Assembly: GCA_030015575.1 (NCBI GenBank)
Contig: JASDDO010000026.1
Span: 453,321,096 to 453,385,095, forward strand
Direction of reading: 5' to 3'
Length of the DNA: 64,000 nt
Source of the DNA: Agapanthus africanus
Taxonomy: Eukaryota > Streptophyta > Magnoliopsida > Asparagales > Amaryllidaceae
In this document: positions 19,903 to 31,413 of the stretch, piece by piece
Numbering within the stretch: position 1 is the stretch's first letter
Layout: the number at the start of each line of letters is the position of its first letter
Program-made: the position numbers and the translations under genes
The notes under the pieces: model-generated
Told to the model about the DNA's origin: nothing
Databases searched by the model: none
The model's input: only the letters and a program-made list of their open reading frames with translations

Positions 19903-21229
19903 ATGCCGCCAAAGACTACGAGAGCTCAGCGGGCTGCCACTAGGGATGAGATTCGGACGGGCCCGTCTGAGGCGAGGATCTAGCGGGATGATACGCCTGT
20001 CCCTCAGGGTCATACTAATCCGCCTTATCCAGATCGTATTGCCAGATTAGAGGCCGGCATGCAAGAGTTGCGGTAGATGATGGGATCTTTAGTTGAGTCC
20101 AGCCGAGCACAGAGATCCGAGGACGTTCCTTCCACCGCACAGACCACGATCGTACCTGCTGCACAGATGGTCACTCCTGCTGCTACTACGGAGACTATCC
20201 CTGTTTCACTACAGGAGTTCATGAGATTGAGACCTCCAGCTTTTACCGGTACAGATGCGACAGAAGACCCACAGGCATTTCTTGATAGGATGGCTCGGAT
20301 TTGCCGTTCATTGAGGTGTTCTGATGATAGATTGGTGGAGTTTGCGAGTTTTCGTCTGGAGGGTCTTGCCCAGACATGGTACGACTCAATAGAGAGAGGC
20401 CGAGCTGCAGGTCTACCTTCTATGACCTGGGATGAGTTTACAGCTGCGTTTCTTGCCCGTTTTCTTCCGGAGAGTGTCCGAGATGCATGAGCCCGTAGTT
20501 TTGAGTCTTTGCGCAAGACTCCTGGGATGACAGTGTCGGAGTATGATATACAGTTTACCCAGTTGTCTCGATATGCTCTGTACCTAGTCGACACAGAAGA
20601 GAAGAGAATAAAGAGGTTTGTACGAGGGCTTGATACACAGCTATTCCTTGCCATCGGCACCCAGCACTTTGATACATACGCAGCCGCGATGGATGCAGCC
20701 TTACTTTTGGAGGAGCGTATTTCTGAGACTCCGGTCATTTCTGGGCCGAAGAGGATCCGTACTGATACGCCAGCTCAGCGGCAGATGGGTAGACACCGCG
20801 ATAGATTATTTCCGGGAGATGGTGGAGGTAGAGGAATGAGACGAGGTCAGTTATTTGGTTCATATCCACAGACCCAGCAGTCGTCTCCAGGATGTTTTCG
20901 GTGTGGGGTCAGTACCACCGTGTCAGAGACTGTACCATGGGATGTCAGGGAGCGGCGACAGTTCCGCATATGACCTTACCACCCTCACCATCTTCTCAGA
21001 GAGCTTTACTTCCTACTCCTGACGATACTCCACGTCAGTCAGATGCTTCTAGAGGCCGTGGGCGTGGCGGTCCGGTTCAGAGAGGACGAGGCGACAGAGG
21101 CAGAGGCAGAGGTAGAGGCAAAGGACAGCCAGCTATTAGTGGTGGACAGGCCCGAGTGTTCGCATTGACTCCTCAGGATGCACAGGCATCCAATGCCGTC
21201 GTGACAGGTACTCTGCCAGTATGTTCTTT
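19903..21229 (+). pseudogene. Tekay gag (three stops, frameshift in the zinc knuckle)
   Basis: The ATG at 19903 (MPPKTTRAQRAA) starts a Gag that would form the capsid. In-frame stops are TAG at 19981, TAG at 20074 and TGA at 20488. Each fits a C to T change from CAG, CAG and CGA. The Gag core is clear: FLDRMARICRSL, LEGLAQTWYDS, TWDEFTAAFLARFLP, then VSEYDIQFTQLSRYA. The CCHC zinc knuckle (CFRCG, then QYHRVRDC) is split over two frames near 20903 by two extra G. An Arg/Gly-rich tail (RGRGRGG repeats, about 21050-21125) follows, typical of nucleic-acid binding. A one-base deletion near 21228 separates it from protease. Confidence 0.88.
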
Positions 21230-21660
21230 GATGCACGGGTATTATTTGTTCCAGGCTCCACACATTCCTATGTTTCTACGTAATTTGCACCGAGGTTGGG
21301 CCGAGAGTCTTCTCCGTTAGATCAGCCGCTTGTCGTTATTACCCCAGTAGGCGAGTCTTTTGTTGCCCGTTTTGTGTACCGATCGTGTTCCGTTCGTATC
21401 GGGAAGAGAGATTCTTCAGTAGATTTGATTCTCCTCGATATGCTAGACTTTGATGTTCTTCTTGGTATGGACTGGCTAGCCACTTGTTATGCATCCATGG
21501 ACTGCCATGAAAAAGCAGTCAGATTCAGTTTTCCTGGTGAGCCGGTTCTTATTATTCAGGGAGATCGTAGCGCTACCCTTCCCAGCTTGATTTCTTCTCT
21601 TCGCGCTGGTCAGCTCTTAAGGAAAGGGGTGTCAGGGATTCTTAGCTTATGTTTGTGATA
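21230..21660 (+). pseudogene. Tekay protease with lost catalytic Asp
   Basis: The frame reads DARVLFVPGSTHSYVS. Related elements have Asp at the position before (S/P)G(S/A)TH; here the codon at 21248-21250 is GTT (Val). The downstream LDMLDFDVLLGMDWLA and ATCYASMDCHEK motifs identify a chromovirus retropepsin-like domain that would process the polyprotein. The frame is left near 21626 through one extra G in a GGGG run, so the natural continuation into RT is broken. Confidence 0.82.
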
Positions 21661-22545
21661 CTCGCTCCACAGAAGTTCCGTTGGACCAGGTCCCTGTTGT
21701 GAGAGAGTTTCCTGATGTATTCCCTGACGAGCTGCCTGGTCTGCCACCAGAGCGCGAGATTGAGTTCTGTATTGACTTGATCCCTGGCACGGGGCCTATC
21801 TCTATACCGCCTTATCGGATGGCCCCGGCGGAGCTGAGAGAGCTAAAGGATCAGTTACAGGACTTGCTGGACAAAGGGCTTATCCGACCGAGTGTGTCAC
21901 CTTGGGGTGCTCCCGTCTTGTTTGTTAAGAAGAAGGACGGAAGTATGCGCTTATGCATTGATTATCGTCAGCTGAACCGGGTTACTGTGCGGAACAGATA
22001 TCCCCTACCCCGCATTGATGACTTATTCGATCAGCTCCAGGGTGCAGGGTTTTTCTCGAAGGTTGATTTACGGTCAGGTTATCACCAGTTGCGGGTTCGG
22101 AAGGAGGATATTCCGAAGACCGCTTTCCGTACTCGATATGGTCATTATGAGTTCTTGGTGATGTCGTTCGGGCTCACCAATGCCCCGGCAGCATTTATGG
22201 ATTTGATGGACCGTGTATTCAGGCCGTATCTCGATCAGTTCATTATTGTGTTCATTGACGACATCTTGGTTTATTCTCGGAGCTGGGAGGAGCACGACCA
22301 GCACTTACGTATCACATTGCAGACTTTGAGGGAGCATCAGCTGTTGCCAAATTCTCCAAGTGCGCATTCTGGTTAGACAGTGTCGACTTCTTGGGTCATG
22401 TGGTGACGAGAGATGGTATTTGTGTGGACCCGAAGAAGATCGAGGCAGTTCAGCGTTGGCCTAGACCGGTATCAGTTACAGAGGTTCGCAGCTTTCTAGG
22501 TCTGGCCGGCTACTATCGACGTTTTGTCCAGGATTTCTCCGCGCA
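21660..22545 (+). pseudogene. Tekay reverse transcriptase (two frameshifts)
   Basis: RT begins around [20 protein letters not shown]. The catalytic motif [14 protein letters not shown] and the FIDD box ([11 protein letters not shown]) are both intact, as are LCIDYRQLN and [11 protein letters not shown]. The frame breaks near 22344, where one base is missing and the sequence continues as [17 protein letters not shown]. It breaks again near 22545, where one extra base lies in the DFS-RIAAPL segment, after which the long RNase H-integrase frame starts. The thumb part [15 protein letters not shown] lies between the two breaks. Confidence 0.88.
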
Positions 22546-24608
22546 TTGCTGCACCATTGACCGGGTTGAACCGGAAGGGGGTTCCTTTTGATTGGACCCA
22601 GGCATGTGAGGATAGTTTCCAGCAGTTGAAGAATCGTCCGACTACTGCACCAGTGTTAGCATTGCCTTCAGGATCAGGCGGGTTCGTGGTATATTGTGAT
22701 GCTTCTCGAGTGGGGCTGGGATGTGTATTGATGCAGCACGACAGAGTTATCGCGTATGCTTCTCGGCAGCTGAGGAAACACGAACAGAACTACCCCACCA
22801 ATGATTTAGAGATGGCTGCAGTGGTATTTGCACTTAAGATCTGGAGACATTACCTATACGGTGAGTCGTGCCAGATATTCACTGACCACAAGAGTTTGAA
22901 GTATATTTTCCAGCAGCGAGATCTGAACCTGAGACAGCGCCGATGGATGGAGTTGGTGAAGGATTATGACTGCGAGATTTTATACCATCCGGGCAAGGCG
23001 AATATGGTGGCAGATGCTTTGAGTAGGAGGCCCGGAGGTAGCTTATCTTGTTTGAGCGCAGTACAGATGCAGTCGACGGCGGATTGGCAGGTTTTATGTG
23101 ATAGCAGAGTGCAGTTCGAGTTTACTCCAACAGGGGGACAGCTAGCCCATTTCAGAGCACGCCCACAGTTACTTGACCGTATCCACGAGGCACAGTCCGG
23201 CGATGCCCGTACATTAGAGATTATTGAGCAAATTCGGCAGGGCAGAGTTTCCGAGTTCGTGATTGATGATCAGGGGATACTTCGATTTGGGACTCGACTG
23301 TGCGTGCCAGATTCAGAGGGACTGAGGCGCGATATTCTTGAAGAGGCACATAGATCAGTATACAGCGTGCATCCAGGTTCCACCAAGATGTACCATGATT
23401 TGAGAGAGGTTTACTGGTGGGACGGGATGAAGAAGGATATTACAGACTTTGTGTCGAGATGCCTGACTTGTCAGCAAGTCAAGGCCGAGCACCAGAGGCC
23501 AGCCGGCGAGTTACAGCCTTTGCCCATCCCTGAGTGGAAGTGGGAGCAGGTCTCCATGGACTTCATTGTGGGTCTACCCAGGACCAGTCGAGGGTACGAC
23601 TCTATTTGGGTGATTGTGGATCGACTGACGAAAGCGGCTCACTTTCTGCCAGTAAAGACCACTTTTGGATTTTCTCAGTACGCCCAGGTTTATATTGATG
23701 AGATCGTACGACTGCATGGTGTTCCGACTTGCATCGTGTCCGACCGGGGCACCCAGTTTACCAGCCGATTGTGGCAGAAACTTCAGGAAGCATTGGGCAC
23801 CCGATTGAGTTTTAGCACAGCCTTTCATCCTCAGACTGACGGTCAGTCGGAGCGTACTATTCAGACTCTTGAGGACATGCTCAGAGCTTGTGTTTTAGAT
23901 TTTGGTGGTAGCTGGGATCGTCATTTGCCTTTGATCGAGTTCTCCTACAATAATAGCTTCCAGGAGACGATTCAGATGGCACCTTTCGAGGCTTTATATG
24001 GGAGGAGATGTCGATCGCCTGTTTGTTGGACAAAGCTTAGGGAGAGCAGTATTTTGGGGCCGCAGATTGTACAGGAGACGACCGAGAAGATACAGCTGAT
24101 TCGGGACAGGATGAGAGCGGCACAGAGCAGGCAGAAATCATATGCTGACAGGCGTCGTCGCCGACTCGAGTTCGCTGTTGGCGATCATGTTTTCCTGAAG
24201 GTCTCTCCGATGAAAGGTGTGATGAGATTTGGGCGGAAAGGGAAACTGAGTCCTAGATATGTTGGTCCTTTCGAGATCCTAGAGCGTGTTGGCCCAGTCT
24301 CTTATCGGTTAGCTCTTCCGCCCAATTTCCCCGATGTTCACCCCGTATTCCATGTCTCGATGCTCCGCAAGTACCTTCATGATCCTTCCCAGGCGATTCA
24401 GCACCAGACGATCCAGCTAGAGCATGATCTTTCTTTCACCGAGCAGCCGGTGGTCATCTTGGATCGGCAGGTGAAGAAATTGAGGTCGAAGGTCATACCG
24501 TCTGTCAAGGTCCTTTGGCGTGGCCCGAACAGCGAGGAGGTCACCTGGGAGACCGAGGTCGAGATGAGGAAGAGATATCCCTATCTTTTCGAAAGTACGC
24601 GTAGTTAA
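22524..24608 (+). CDS. Tekay RNase H, integrase and chromodomain (intact frame)
   Basis: An open frame of 694 codons runs to TAA. RNase H has Asp 59, Glu 96, Asp 121 and Asp 164 in place. The integrase zinc finger is His 276, His 283, Cys 313, Cys 316. The core D-D-E is Asp 346 (MDFIVG), Asp 407 (VSDRGTQF) and Glu 443 (DGQSERT). A GPF/GPY-type module follows at 579-592. The C-terminus (about 641-690, [14 protein letters not shown]...[14 protein letters not shown]) is a chromodomain of the Tekay type, thought to guide integration to heterochromatin. The first about 10 codons lie in the frameshift zone, so the annotated start is not a true initiation site. The protein would normally be made as part of Gag-Pol. 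Confidence 0.93.
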   Translation: MSRISPRIAAPLTGLNRKGVPFDWTQACEDSFQQLKNRPTTAPVLALPSGSGGFVVYCDASRVGLGCVLMQHDRVIAYASRQLRKHEQNYPTNDLEMAAVVFALKIWRHYLYGESCQIFTDHKSLKYIFQQRDLNLRQRRWMELVKDYDCEILYHPGKANMVADALSRRPGGSLSCLSAVQMQSTADWQVLCDSRVQFEFTPTGGQLAHFRARPQLLDRIHEAQSGDARTLEIIEQIRQGRVSEFVIDDQGILRFGTRLCVPDSEGLRRDILEEAHRSVYSVHPGSTKMYHDLREVYWWDGMKKDITDFVSRCLTCQQVKAEHQRPAGELQPLPIPEWKWEQVSMDFIVGLPRTSRGYDSIWVIVDRLTKAAHFLPVKTTFGFSQYAQVYIDEIVRLHGVPTCIVSDRGTQFTSRLWQKLQEALGTRLSFSTAFHPQTDGQSERTIQTLEDMLRACVLDFGGSWDRHLPLIEFSYNNSFQETIQMAPFEALYGRRCRSPVCWTKLRESSILGPQIVQETTEKIQLIRDRMRAAQSRQKSYADRRRRRLEFAVGDHVFLKVSPMKGVMRFGRKGKLSPRYVGPFEILERVGPVSYRLALPPNFPDVHPVFHVSMLRKYLHDPSQAIQHQTIQLEHDLSFTEQPVVILDRQVKKLRSKVIPSVKVLWRGPNSEEVTWETEVEMRKRYPYLFESTRS

Positions 24609-24633
24609 ATTCTAAATTCGGGGACCGAATTTC

Positions 24634-24649
24634 TTTAAGGGGGGAAGAT
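24634..24649 (+). other. Tekay polypurine tract
   Basis: TTTAAGGGGGGAAGAT ends directly at the 3' LTR start TGTAACCC. Plus-strand DNA synthesis would start here. Confidence 0.9.
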
Positions 24650-27600
24650 TGTAACCCTTCGAAAATCGTTTAGGCAGTTTTTCGGTAATCAGCTAATTTT
24701 TCGGCTTTTTCCGTAAAAAGTCAAAATATGTATTTTTCATTGTAGACCTAATTATACAAAATTTAGATAATATATTACTATAATTTTGTCACTAAAATGT
24801 CACTTATAATTTTCTAGTTAAATAAAAAAAATTTCGTAATTAATTATTTTTTTTATTATTTTAAGCTTTTAAAAATACATTAAATTAGTGATAAATACAA
24901 ATTTAATTAGGTAAATTTCATAATTAGGAATCTTTATAAGCTAAAATATGGTGTTAATAAAATTGTATCATGACTTGCAAATTTTTGGTTTTAGGGTTGG
25001 AAATTTAATGAAAAAATGAATTAAAATGAGGCTTTTTGTGAAAATGTTGATGTGAAAGCATTAAATGAGAACATATGGTGTTTTGTTGACCTAGAAACTT
25101 CTCCAAAAATCCCACACCCTCTCCTCTAGCTGCTGGCCGAGCCTCACCTGCAGGAAATTCCCTCACTTCTCACTTTTTCTTGCTTCATTTCCTTGCTAAA
25201 ATTCATAGAAAATTCACAAATTTCATGCTCCCATTCAAAGTAAACCCTAATCCATTCTCTCCTTAACCAAATTTAGCTCAAAACTAGGAGAAAGGAGGCT
25301 TCTTTGGTGGCTTGATCATGCTAGGATTCCACTTGTGAGGTAAAATCCTAAACTAGTTTGTTAACTTGTAGTTATATGTGCTAAAATTTAATTTTGAAGT
25401 ATTAATATAGTTGTAAATTCTTGATCATGAAAATCAAGAATGGGATTTGGTGTTGAACTAGGGTTGAAGCATGGTTGTTAGAGTTAAGTTAGGGCTTTGG
25501 TTACCTATTTGATTAGAGTGATTAATTGCGTAAGGTTACGCTCGCTAAATCGTTAAATTGCGACGTTTGCATCGAATCGGTTTGAAATTTGCTTACTAGA
25601 TTTTTACAAAAATTAGAATGCGATCAAATTGCGTTATTTTAGCGATATAATTAGCTTCGTATAGGACTATTAGAGTGCACGAACGCGGGGTTTCGTCTAG
25701 TCGGGTTTTAGTTTTGTCGATTTCCCCGAAATGACGATTCTAGTTAAAGATTAGCGATTTTCGTGCGTTTTTCCGCGCACCGAGTGCACGTTACGTTTAA
25801 TTCAAGAGCGTCGATATTTGTATATTGTCACTTGCATCATTTTAGGATATGTAATCTTATGCTTGGTGTTGTGCAAATATAGGATCGGTCGGGGAAACAT
25901 CGGACACGACGCGTAAAGGCAAGGCGGTGGCTGGATCGGATTAGCGGGGATTTCTGGTGAGTAGATGTATTCATCTATGGGGGAATCGTCTGAATGGCGC
26001 GAGGCGCCCCCCTAGTTAGGATTACCCTACTTTTTGCAAGATTTATATTGTTAGCTAGCTTATCCATTCATGTACACTGCTTACCTTTATAGCGAACAGT
26101 ATATTAGATTGCATGGACATTCATCTATACTTATGCGATATCATTTCGTAGGACACGAACACCTTACCATTGGCATCTGTTGCACGCGCACTATTCATGT
26201 GACACACACGCCTTTGGTAATTCCCATGCCACGTGCACTATAGAACCTGTTTATCTTAATATCGTCACCTGCATTCATACTTGATATATGAAATTGCATC
26301 GCATGCATATATCTCACATCATCATCATATTTACATAGATCTCTAGCCAAAACTCACATCATATACATTGATATCATAGACATTTATTATATATAACATG
26401 TGAACATTATGATTTTTTTGAGGATTTCAGTATTGCTGCGATTTCTGGATTTTTGGGGAAAACCGCAAGAATTTAACAAAAGCTTATATTTATCATTTTT
26501 AAAACAAAGTTGCGGTTTTCTCGTGATGTATGTGTCGTCCACCATGAGTTTTCATGTTTTCTGTTGGATTTCGAGACCCGATTCGAGGAGTGGATGAACC
26601 GTCTCGGGTACATGGTGGGCCCGGTATGGTACCCCGGGGCAAGAAGATCGAGTTGTAGACGATGAGCCTGGCAGGGGAAGACTACCTACCGGTGATGTCT
26701 GGCGCGGCGGATATCCGGAGGATACCGACCGTTGTCATGAGATTTGATGACATGGGCCGATCCGGACTGACGGAGCCCGATATTTGAGACATTGATACAG
26801 TGAGAGATTGAGACATATATGATTTCATATTTGGTGTCGGTGCTTGACACGGGTTTTCAGATGATTTCTTGATGGTACTTAGCTATTATACAGATATTCA
26901 TTTTCTAAAGTTAAGAATGCAGTATCCCTAGCATTTAAAACACTTAAAGATTTAGTAATGACATTGCATACATGTGCATGCATACTAGAGCTATTATATC
27001 ACATATGGACATACATGTTGTGGTGCATTGCGTGCATTCTTACGATTGCCTTACTAGATGTTATATGCTACTCACGAGCTGGCAACTCACCCCCGTTGTG
27101 CCACAGTGTCTTGCAGGTCGGACCCGTCACCCTTGTAGCGGCGGGCTATCCTATCATCAGCTTCTTTTGCTCATACTCGCGACATCGCCCGTAGGTGGGT
27201 TGCGAGCATATTTTATTTCTTTTGCTCTATCATTGTATCTAGTATTCTCCATCTACCACTTTATATTGTATATGTGACCTAGTGGTGAGACTGAGAGATT
27301 TGTATATTTGTGGTTTCTTTTGGGTCGAGCTCACTTGAGCCGGCGTTGGGTTTTCTGATATTTTGCGTTTCTTTTATGCTCTTTTCTTGATATTGCTATT
27401 ATATTGCATGTGGTTGTGATCCGCCTTGGGCGAAGAGCTAGCTCCCGCTTGGGGATGCCATTTTTATGATTACAGGTTTATTATCTTGTTGTACCCATTT
27501 TGGGGGATAGAAAATATAGGGGAGACTCTGTCGAAATTTTCGGAAATTTTTGATGTTTTAAAATGGGATTCTATGCAACTTAAATGATTTTTAAAAAACC

Positions 27601-27741
27601 ATTTTCATTAAAGGTTTTCCTTCACTCTCTTTTGATTTTTGTTTAGATTCGTCTGGGCTTTGGCTGACTTAGGTTACGGTACGCCTTTAGACGTCTCGTA
27701 ATCTAAGTGCCAGTCGCGTTCCGTACTTTCGGGTCGTGACA
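24650..27741 (+). repeat. Tekay 3' LTR
   Basis: It has the same length (3092 bp) as the 5' LTR at a constant offset of 8074, with about 42 substitutions seen by eye. TTTGT (27742-27746) follows. Confidence 0.95.
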
Positions 27742-27746
27742 TTTGT

Positions 27747-28545
27747 GCTTGATCGCTGAGCGCTTGAGTGCAAGCGCGCCACGTGTCGGCACGCGGGCGC
27801 TCTGCGCTTGAGCGCCGGCGAGGAAAAGAGGCTTTTAGCCTAAAAAAGTTTCTCAGAAGAGAAAACAGAGAGGAGTTGGACTCCTGAGTATGTTTTTTTT
27901 TCTTCTTTGGGGGTTTAGTGAAAGATATTCTTCTTCTTCCTCCTCTGTTAGCTGGATCTTGAAGATCAAGAGATATGGGATTTTTAAAAATCTCTTCTTT
28001 TTGAGATCTAATGGAAGATCTGAGTTCCCCTTTATGGGTTTTGTGGTGAAAAACTAATTTGTTTTGTAAAAGGAAGAGTAAAACTCTTGATTTAATTCAA
28101 GAGAAAAAAGAAGGTTTTGGAACCTTGAAGAAAGAGAAAAGATCTCAAATCTGAAAAATTTTGAAAGAGAAAAGTTGTTGGGATTTTTTCATTATCTTTG
28201 CCTTTATAGGCCGTACACTTTACACATAGCCCCTTGGGGTTCACAAAATGGTATTTTGCCTATCCTATGGCTCATGTGCCATTTCTTTTTGCACATAAGC
28301 CATGGGCTTTACAAAAATTTGGCTTTATGCCTATTTTTCTTACATTTATCCATAAAATAAAATAAAAGAAATGCAACAAAATTATTTATTACAAATTTTT
28401 TATCTTGGCATGGGGGGAGGCCGGCCGCTTCATGTTCGGGCTCGACCCGGGCATGGGCCCACTGGATCTGGGCTTGGGCCCACTTGGCTTGGGGTTGACT
28501 TTGATTTTGACTTAGTCAACCGGGGTGTAAATTTTTAACCCAACA
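27747..28545 (-). repeat. Tat 5' LTR, U3 side
   Basis: It starts on the minus strand at 28545 (TGTTGGGTTAAAAATTTACACC) and runs to the Tekay insertion. It contains the fifth G-box unit (27779-27796). The rest is purine-rich sequence and short ORFs without recognisable protein. Confidence 0.8.
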
Positions 28546-29350
28546 CGTACATAAGCCGATAAGGAGACATGCTAAGATCGGTCTTGTAAGTAGCTCGGAA
28601 TGCCCAAAAGGCATCAGTTAATTTCAAAGACCAATCTCCACGGTTCTTGAAAACCGTTTTCTCCAATATTTTCTTGATTTGCCGATTAGAAACTTCGGCT
28701 TGTCCGCTTGTTTGGGGATGATAGGGCGTCGATAGTTTATGATTAACCGCGTATTTTCGCATCAAGACCTCAAAAGACTGATTGCAGAAATGTGTCCCAT
28801 TGTCGCTAATGATAGCGTGAGGATGCCTGAACTGGGAGAAAATGTTTTCGTTTAGGAATCTAACGGCAACCTTGTTGTTATTCGTCCGACTCGGTACTGC
28901 CTCGACCCATTTTGAGACATAATCAACAATTAAAAAAATGTAAAAGTTCCCAAAAGAGTTGGGAAACAGGCTCATGAAATCTATCCCCCAAATATCAAAT
29001 ATCTCAACAACCAAAATTGGTTGGAGCAGCATTTCATTTTTCCTGGAGATCCGGCTCAAATGTTGGCACCGGAAGCAAGTTTTGTAGTAATCATGTGCAT
29101 CTTTAAAAAGTTTTGGCCAATAAAAGCCACACTGCAAGACTTTATCAGCTGTCTTTCTTGAGCCAAAATGCCCGCCACACACTTGATCGTGGCAAAATGA
29201 CAACACACTCTTGAACTCATTATCAGGGACACACCGGCTAATGATTTGGTCTGGATAATACTTGAACAAGTAAGGTTCGTCCCTGTAAAAGTGTTTTACT
29301 TAGGATAAAAATCTAAGTTTGTCCTGACTCGACCATTCGCTTGGTATGAG
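28546..29350 (-). pseudogene. Athila integrase, cut by the Tat insertion
   Basis: The zinc finger reads CHDQVCGGHFG...CFRCQH. The core has Asp in WGIDFMSLFP, Asp in IISDNGTHF and Glu in SGQAEVSNRQ, so D-D-E is present. The Athila-type SPYRLMY near the C-terminus is where the Tat LTR begins, and the remainder is displaced beyond the left part of the window. In-frame stops upstream (29351 and again near 29297) separate it from RNase H. The same frame is used throughout. Confidence 0.88.
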
Positions 29351-29800
29351 TCATGTCGCTAAATAGTTCACAATATCTGCAAACCAAGCTTCACAAGATA
29401 CAATCAAGTGTTGTTCATCAGGAAAAGCATCGTTAATCGCGAGAGGAAGCGTTGACGAAGAAAGAAGTCGTGACAGATAATCGGCCACTATGTTTTCACA
29501 TCTTCTTTTGCCCTTAATGACAATGTCAAATTCTTGTAGTAAGAGAATCCAACGTATCAGCCAAGATTTGGCATCCTTTGTCATGAAAAGATGCCTTAAA
29601 GCAGAATGATCAATGTAGATGACGACTGGGGAGCCAATGAGATATGTCCTGAATTTCTCCAAAGCGAATACAACCTCTAAGAACTCTTTCTCAGTTGTTG
29701 TATAGTTCATTTGCATGTCATTCAAGGTCCGGATCGCGTAGTAGATCACGTACGGCATCTTATCGATGTGTTGTCCTAAGACCGCACCAATGGTAAAATC
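29351..29800 (-). pseudogene. Athila RNase H
   Basis: The domain includes the segment YTTTEKEFLEVVFALEKFRTYL (Glu) and VIYIDHSALRHLF (Asp), and ends with ENIVADYLSRL. The first Asp lies just upstream in EIMCDA, before the TAA at 29801-29803. It would degrade the RNA strand during reverse transcription. At least two stops disable it. Confidence 0.85.
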
Positions 29801-30322
29801 TTATGCATCGCACATAATCTCAAATGGATGCGTCCAGTCAGGAGGAGAAAGAACAGAAGCTATAGTGAGAGAGCTTCGCAATAATTCAAAAGAAGTTAAA
29901 CAATCCGAGTTGAAATTGAACGGTGTGTCCTTGGCCAAAAGAAGAGTCAAGGGTCTAGTAATTTTATTAAAGTCCTTGATGAACCTTTTATAGAAACCGG
30001 CATGGCCAAGGAAAGATCTGATATCTCTGACGCATTTTAGAGGAGGGAGGTTGGAAATGATATCAGATTTTGCTTTGTCAACCTCGATGCCACTTCGTGA
30101 AATGATATGTCCTAAGACAATACCTTCCTGCATCATGAAGTGGCATTTCTCCCAGTTTAAGGTGAGATTTTTATCCTTACATTGGGTAAGGACGGTGTCA
30201 AGATGTTGTAAATATTCGTCAAAAGAGTCTCCAAAGATGGAGAAATCGTCCATGAATATCTTCAGAAACTTCTCGACCATGTCAGAGAATATTCCCATCA
30301 TACACCGATGAAATGTTGCGGG
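29801..30322 (-). pseudogene. Athila reverse transcriptase, N-terminus removed by Copia C
   Basis: It begins at PATFHRCMMGIFSDMVEKF, immediately at the LTR of Copia C. It includes the FMDD active-site box (KIFMDDFSIFG) and continues through WEKCHFMMQEGIVLGHIIS and RSFLGHAGFYKRFIKDF. The motif A half of the RT is missing and should be found beyond the right window edge. Confidence 0.88.
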
Positions 30323-31277
30323 TGAAAGTATGCCTTAGCACCTCTACTAGGTTTCAATGAGCATTAAGTATGCAATTTTAAAAATTTAGAGGTCTAAGTA
30401 ACTAAACAAGAATCGAACTACAGAATTAGGGTTTCAAAGTTAGCAAACTATGTTCTAAACTAAATGAAGAGAGTCTACAATCTTTGCAGTCTAGTCCTTC
30501 ACTTATAAAGCTCCAAGTAGTAGTCCCTAAAACTCTTCTTTGACTCCACTTGAAGAATGGAACAAGCTTGCTTATAGTCTTCATCGTCGAAGATGATCCA
30601 CCTTGAGGCAACTCACACTCAAGCTCACACTCCACTAATCAAGGTATTAGTGAAGTTAACAACCTATACTAATAGGCTAGAGTAGTGTAGGTTGATGATG
30701 TAGGAATTTTTCTCACTAAAATTATTTTTATTCTTTTCTTTTTCTCAACCCTAGAAATCTAGTGAGGAGATGATAAAGAAGATGAACTTGGATGAGTTGT
30801 AAACCATGAGCTTAAAAGATAAGATCAAAGATGAGATAAGATAAGACTTATAAATATCTATGAATTATCCAAGAATTGAAAATGAGTCATGGCCTCTGCA
30901 AGCATCTAAAGCCATGACTCATTCTTCATTTCTTTTAATTCACAAATGTTTATTATTATCTTACTCAAATGTGATTCACACACATCCTAGTTCTATATAT
31001 CATCAACATGATACAAATGAGTGTGTGTGTGTGTGTCTGTGTATGTATAAATATATATAAAGAGAAGAAAATCTTAAGTGACCTATATTATATATATATA
31101 TATATCAAATTATTAAATCAACATTTGATTCAATAATCCGGTTATATCATATATAACCCAGCTAATATCAAATATATATGTATATCAAAACATTAAATCA
31201 ACACTTGATTCAATAATCCGGTTATATCACATATACCCGACAAATATTTAATATTAGTTAATATATATATGTATCAT

Positions 31278-31310
<33 letters not shown>

Positions 31311-31376
31311 TGTATATATCTATATGTATATATGTGTATGTATATATATATGCATGTATATGTATCTATATCTATA

Positions 31377-31413
<37 letters not shown>

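Larger units (their letters stand above)
16576..27741 (+). mobile_element. Complete Tekay-type chromovirus (Ty3/gypsy)
   Basis: It is structurally full length: two 3092-bp LTRs (TGTAAC...GTGACA), a PBS complementary to initiator Met tRNA, gag-protease-RT-RNase H-integrase-chromodomain in order, a PPT, and perfect TTTGT target-site duplications. By eye the LTRs differ at about 42 positions (about 1.4 percent). At a commonly used plant LTR rate of 1.3e-8 per site per year that is roughly half a million years. The gag, protease and RT frames are broken, so it is no longer autonomous. Confidence 0.95.
6574..28545 (-). mobile_element. Tat-lineage Ty3/gypsy retrotransposon, 3'-incomplete in this window and interrupted by Tekay
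   Basis: In transcription order (right to left) it has a 5' LTR (28545-27747 plus 16575-15871), PBS, ORF1, gag, protease, RT, RNase H, a second archaeal-type RNase H, integrase and a long repeat-rich 3' region. The dual RNase H and the hypervariable 3' tandem repeats are hallmarks of the Tat lineage (Ogre/Retand relatives). The LTR begins TGTTGGGTTAAAAATTTACACC on the minus strand and ends ACCCTACA. It lies in an Athila integrase gene with CGTAC (28546-28550) as one target-site copy; the other lies beyond the left edge, past Copia D. The Tekay element 16576-27741 is nested in its 5' LTR. Confidence 0.88.
28546..30322 (-). mobile_element. Athila-type Ty3/gypsy element, internal fragment
   Basis: One minus-strand pol frame with RT, RNase H and integrase is truncated on both sides by insertions: Tat at 28545 and Copia C at 30323. 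The rest of the element should lie outside the window. It is the deepest layer of the nest seen here. Confidence 0.85.

Noticed and set aside
18326..27277. Pairs of similar ORFs in the Tekay LTRs (65, 78 and 101 codons)
   Set aside because: They occur at the same offset in both LTRs because the LTRs are duplicates; no coding signature.
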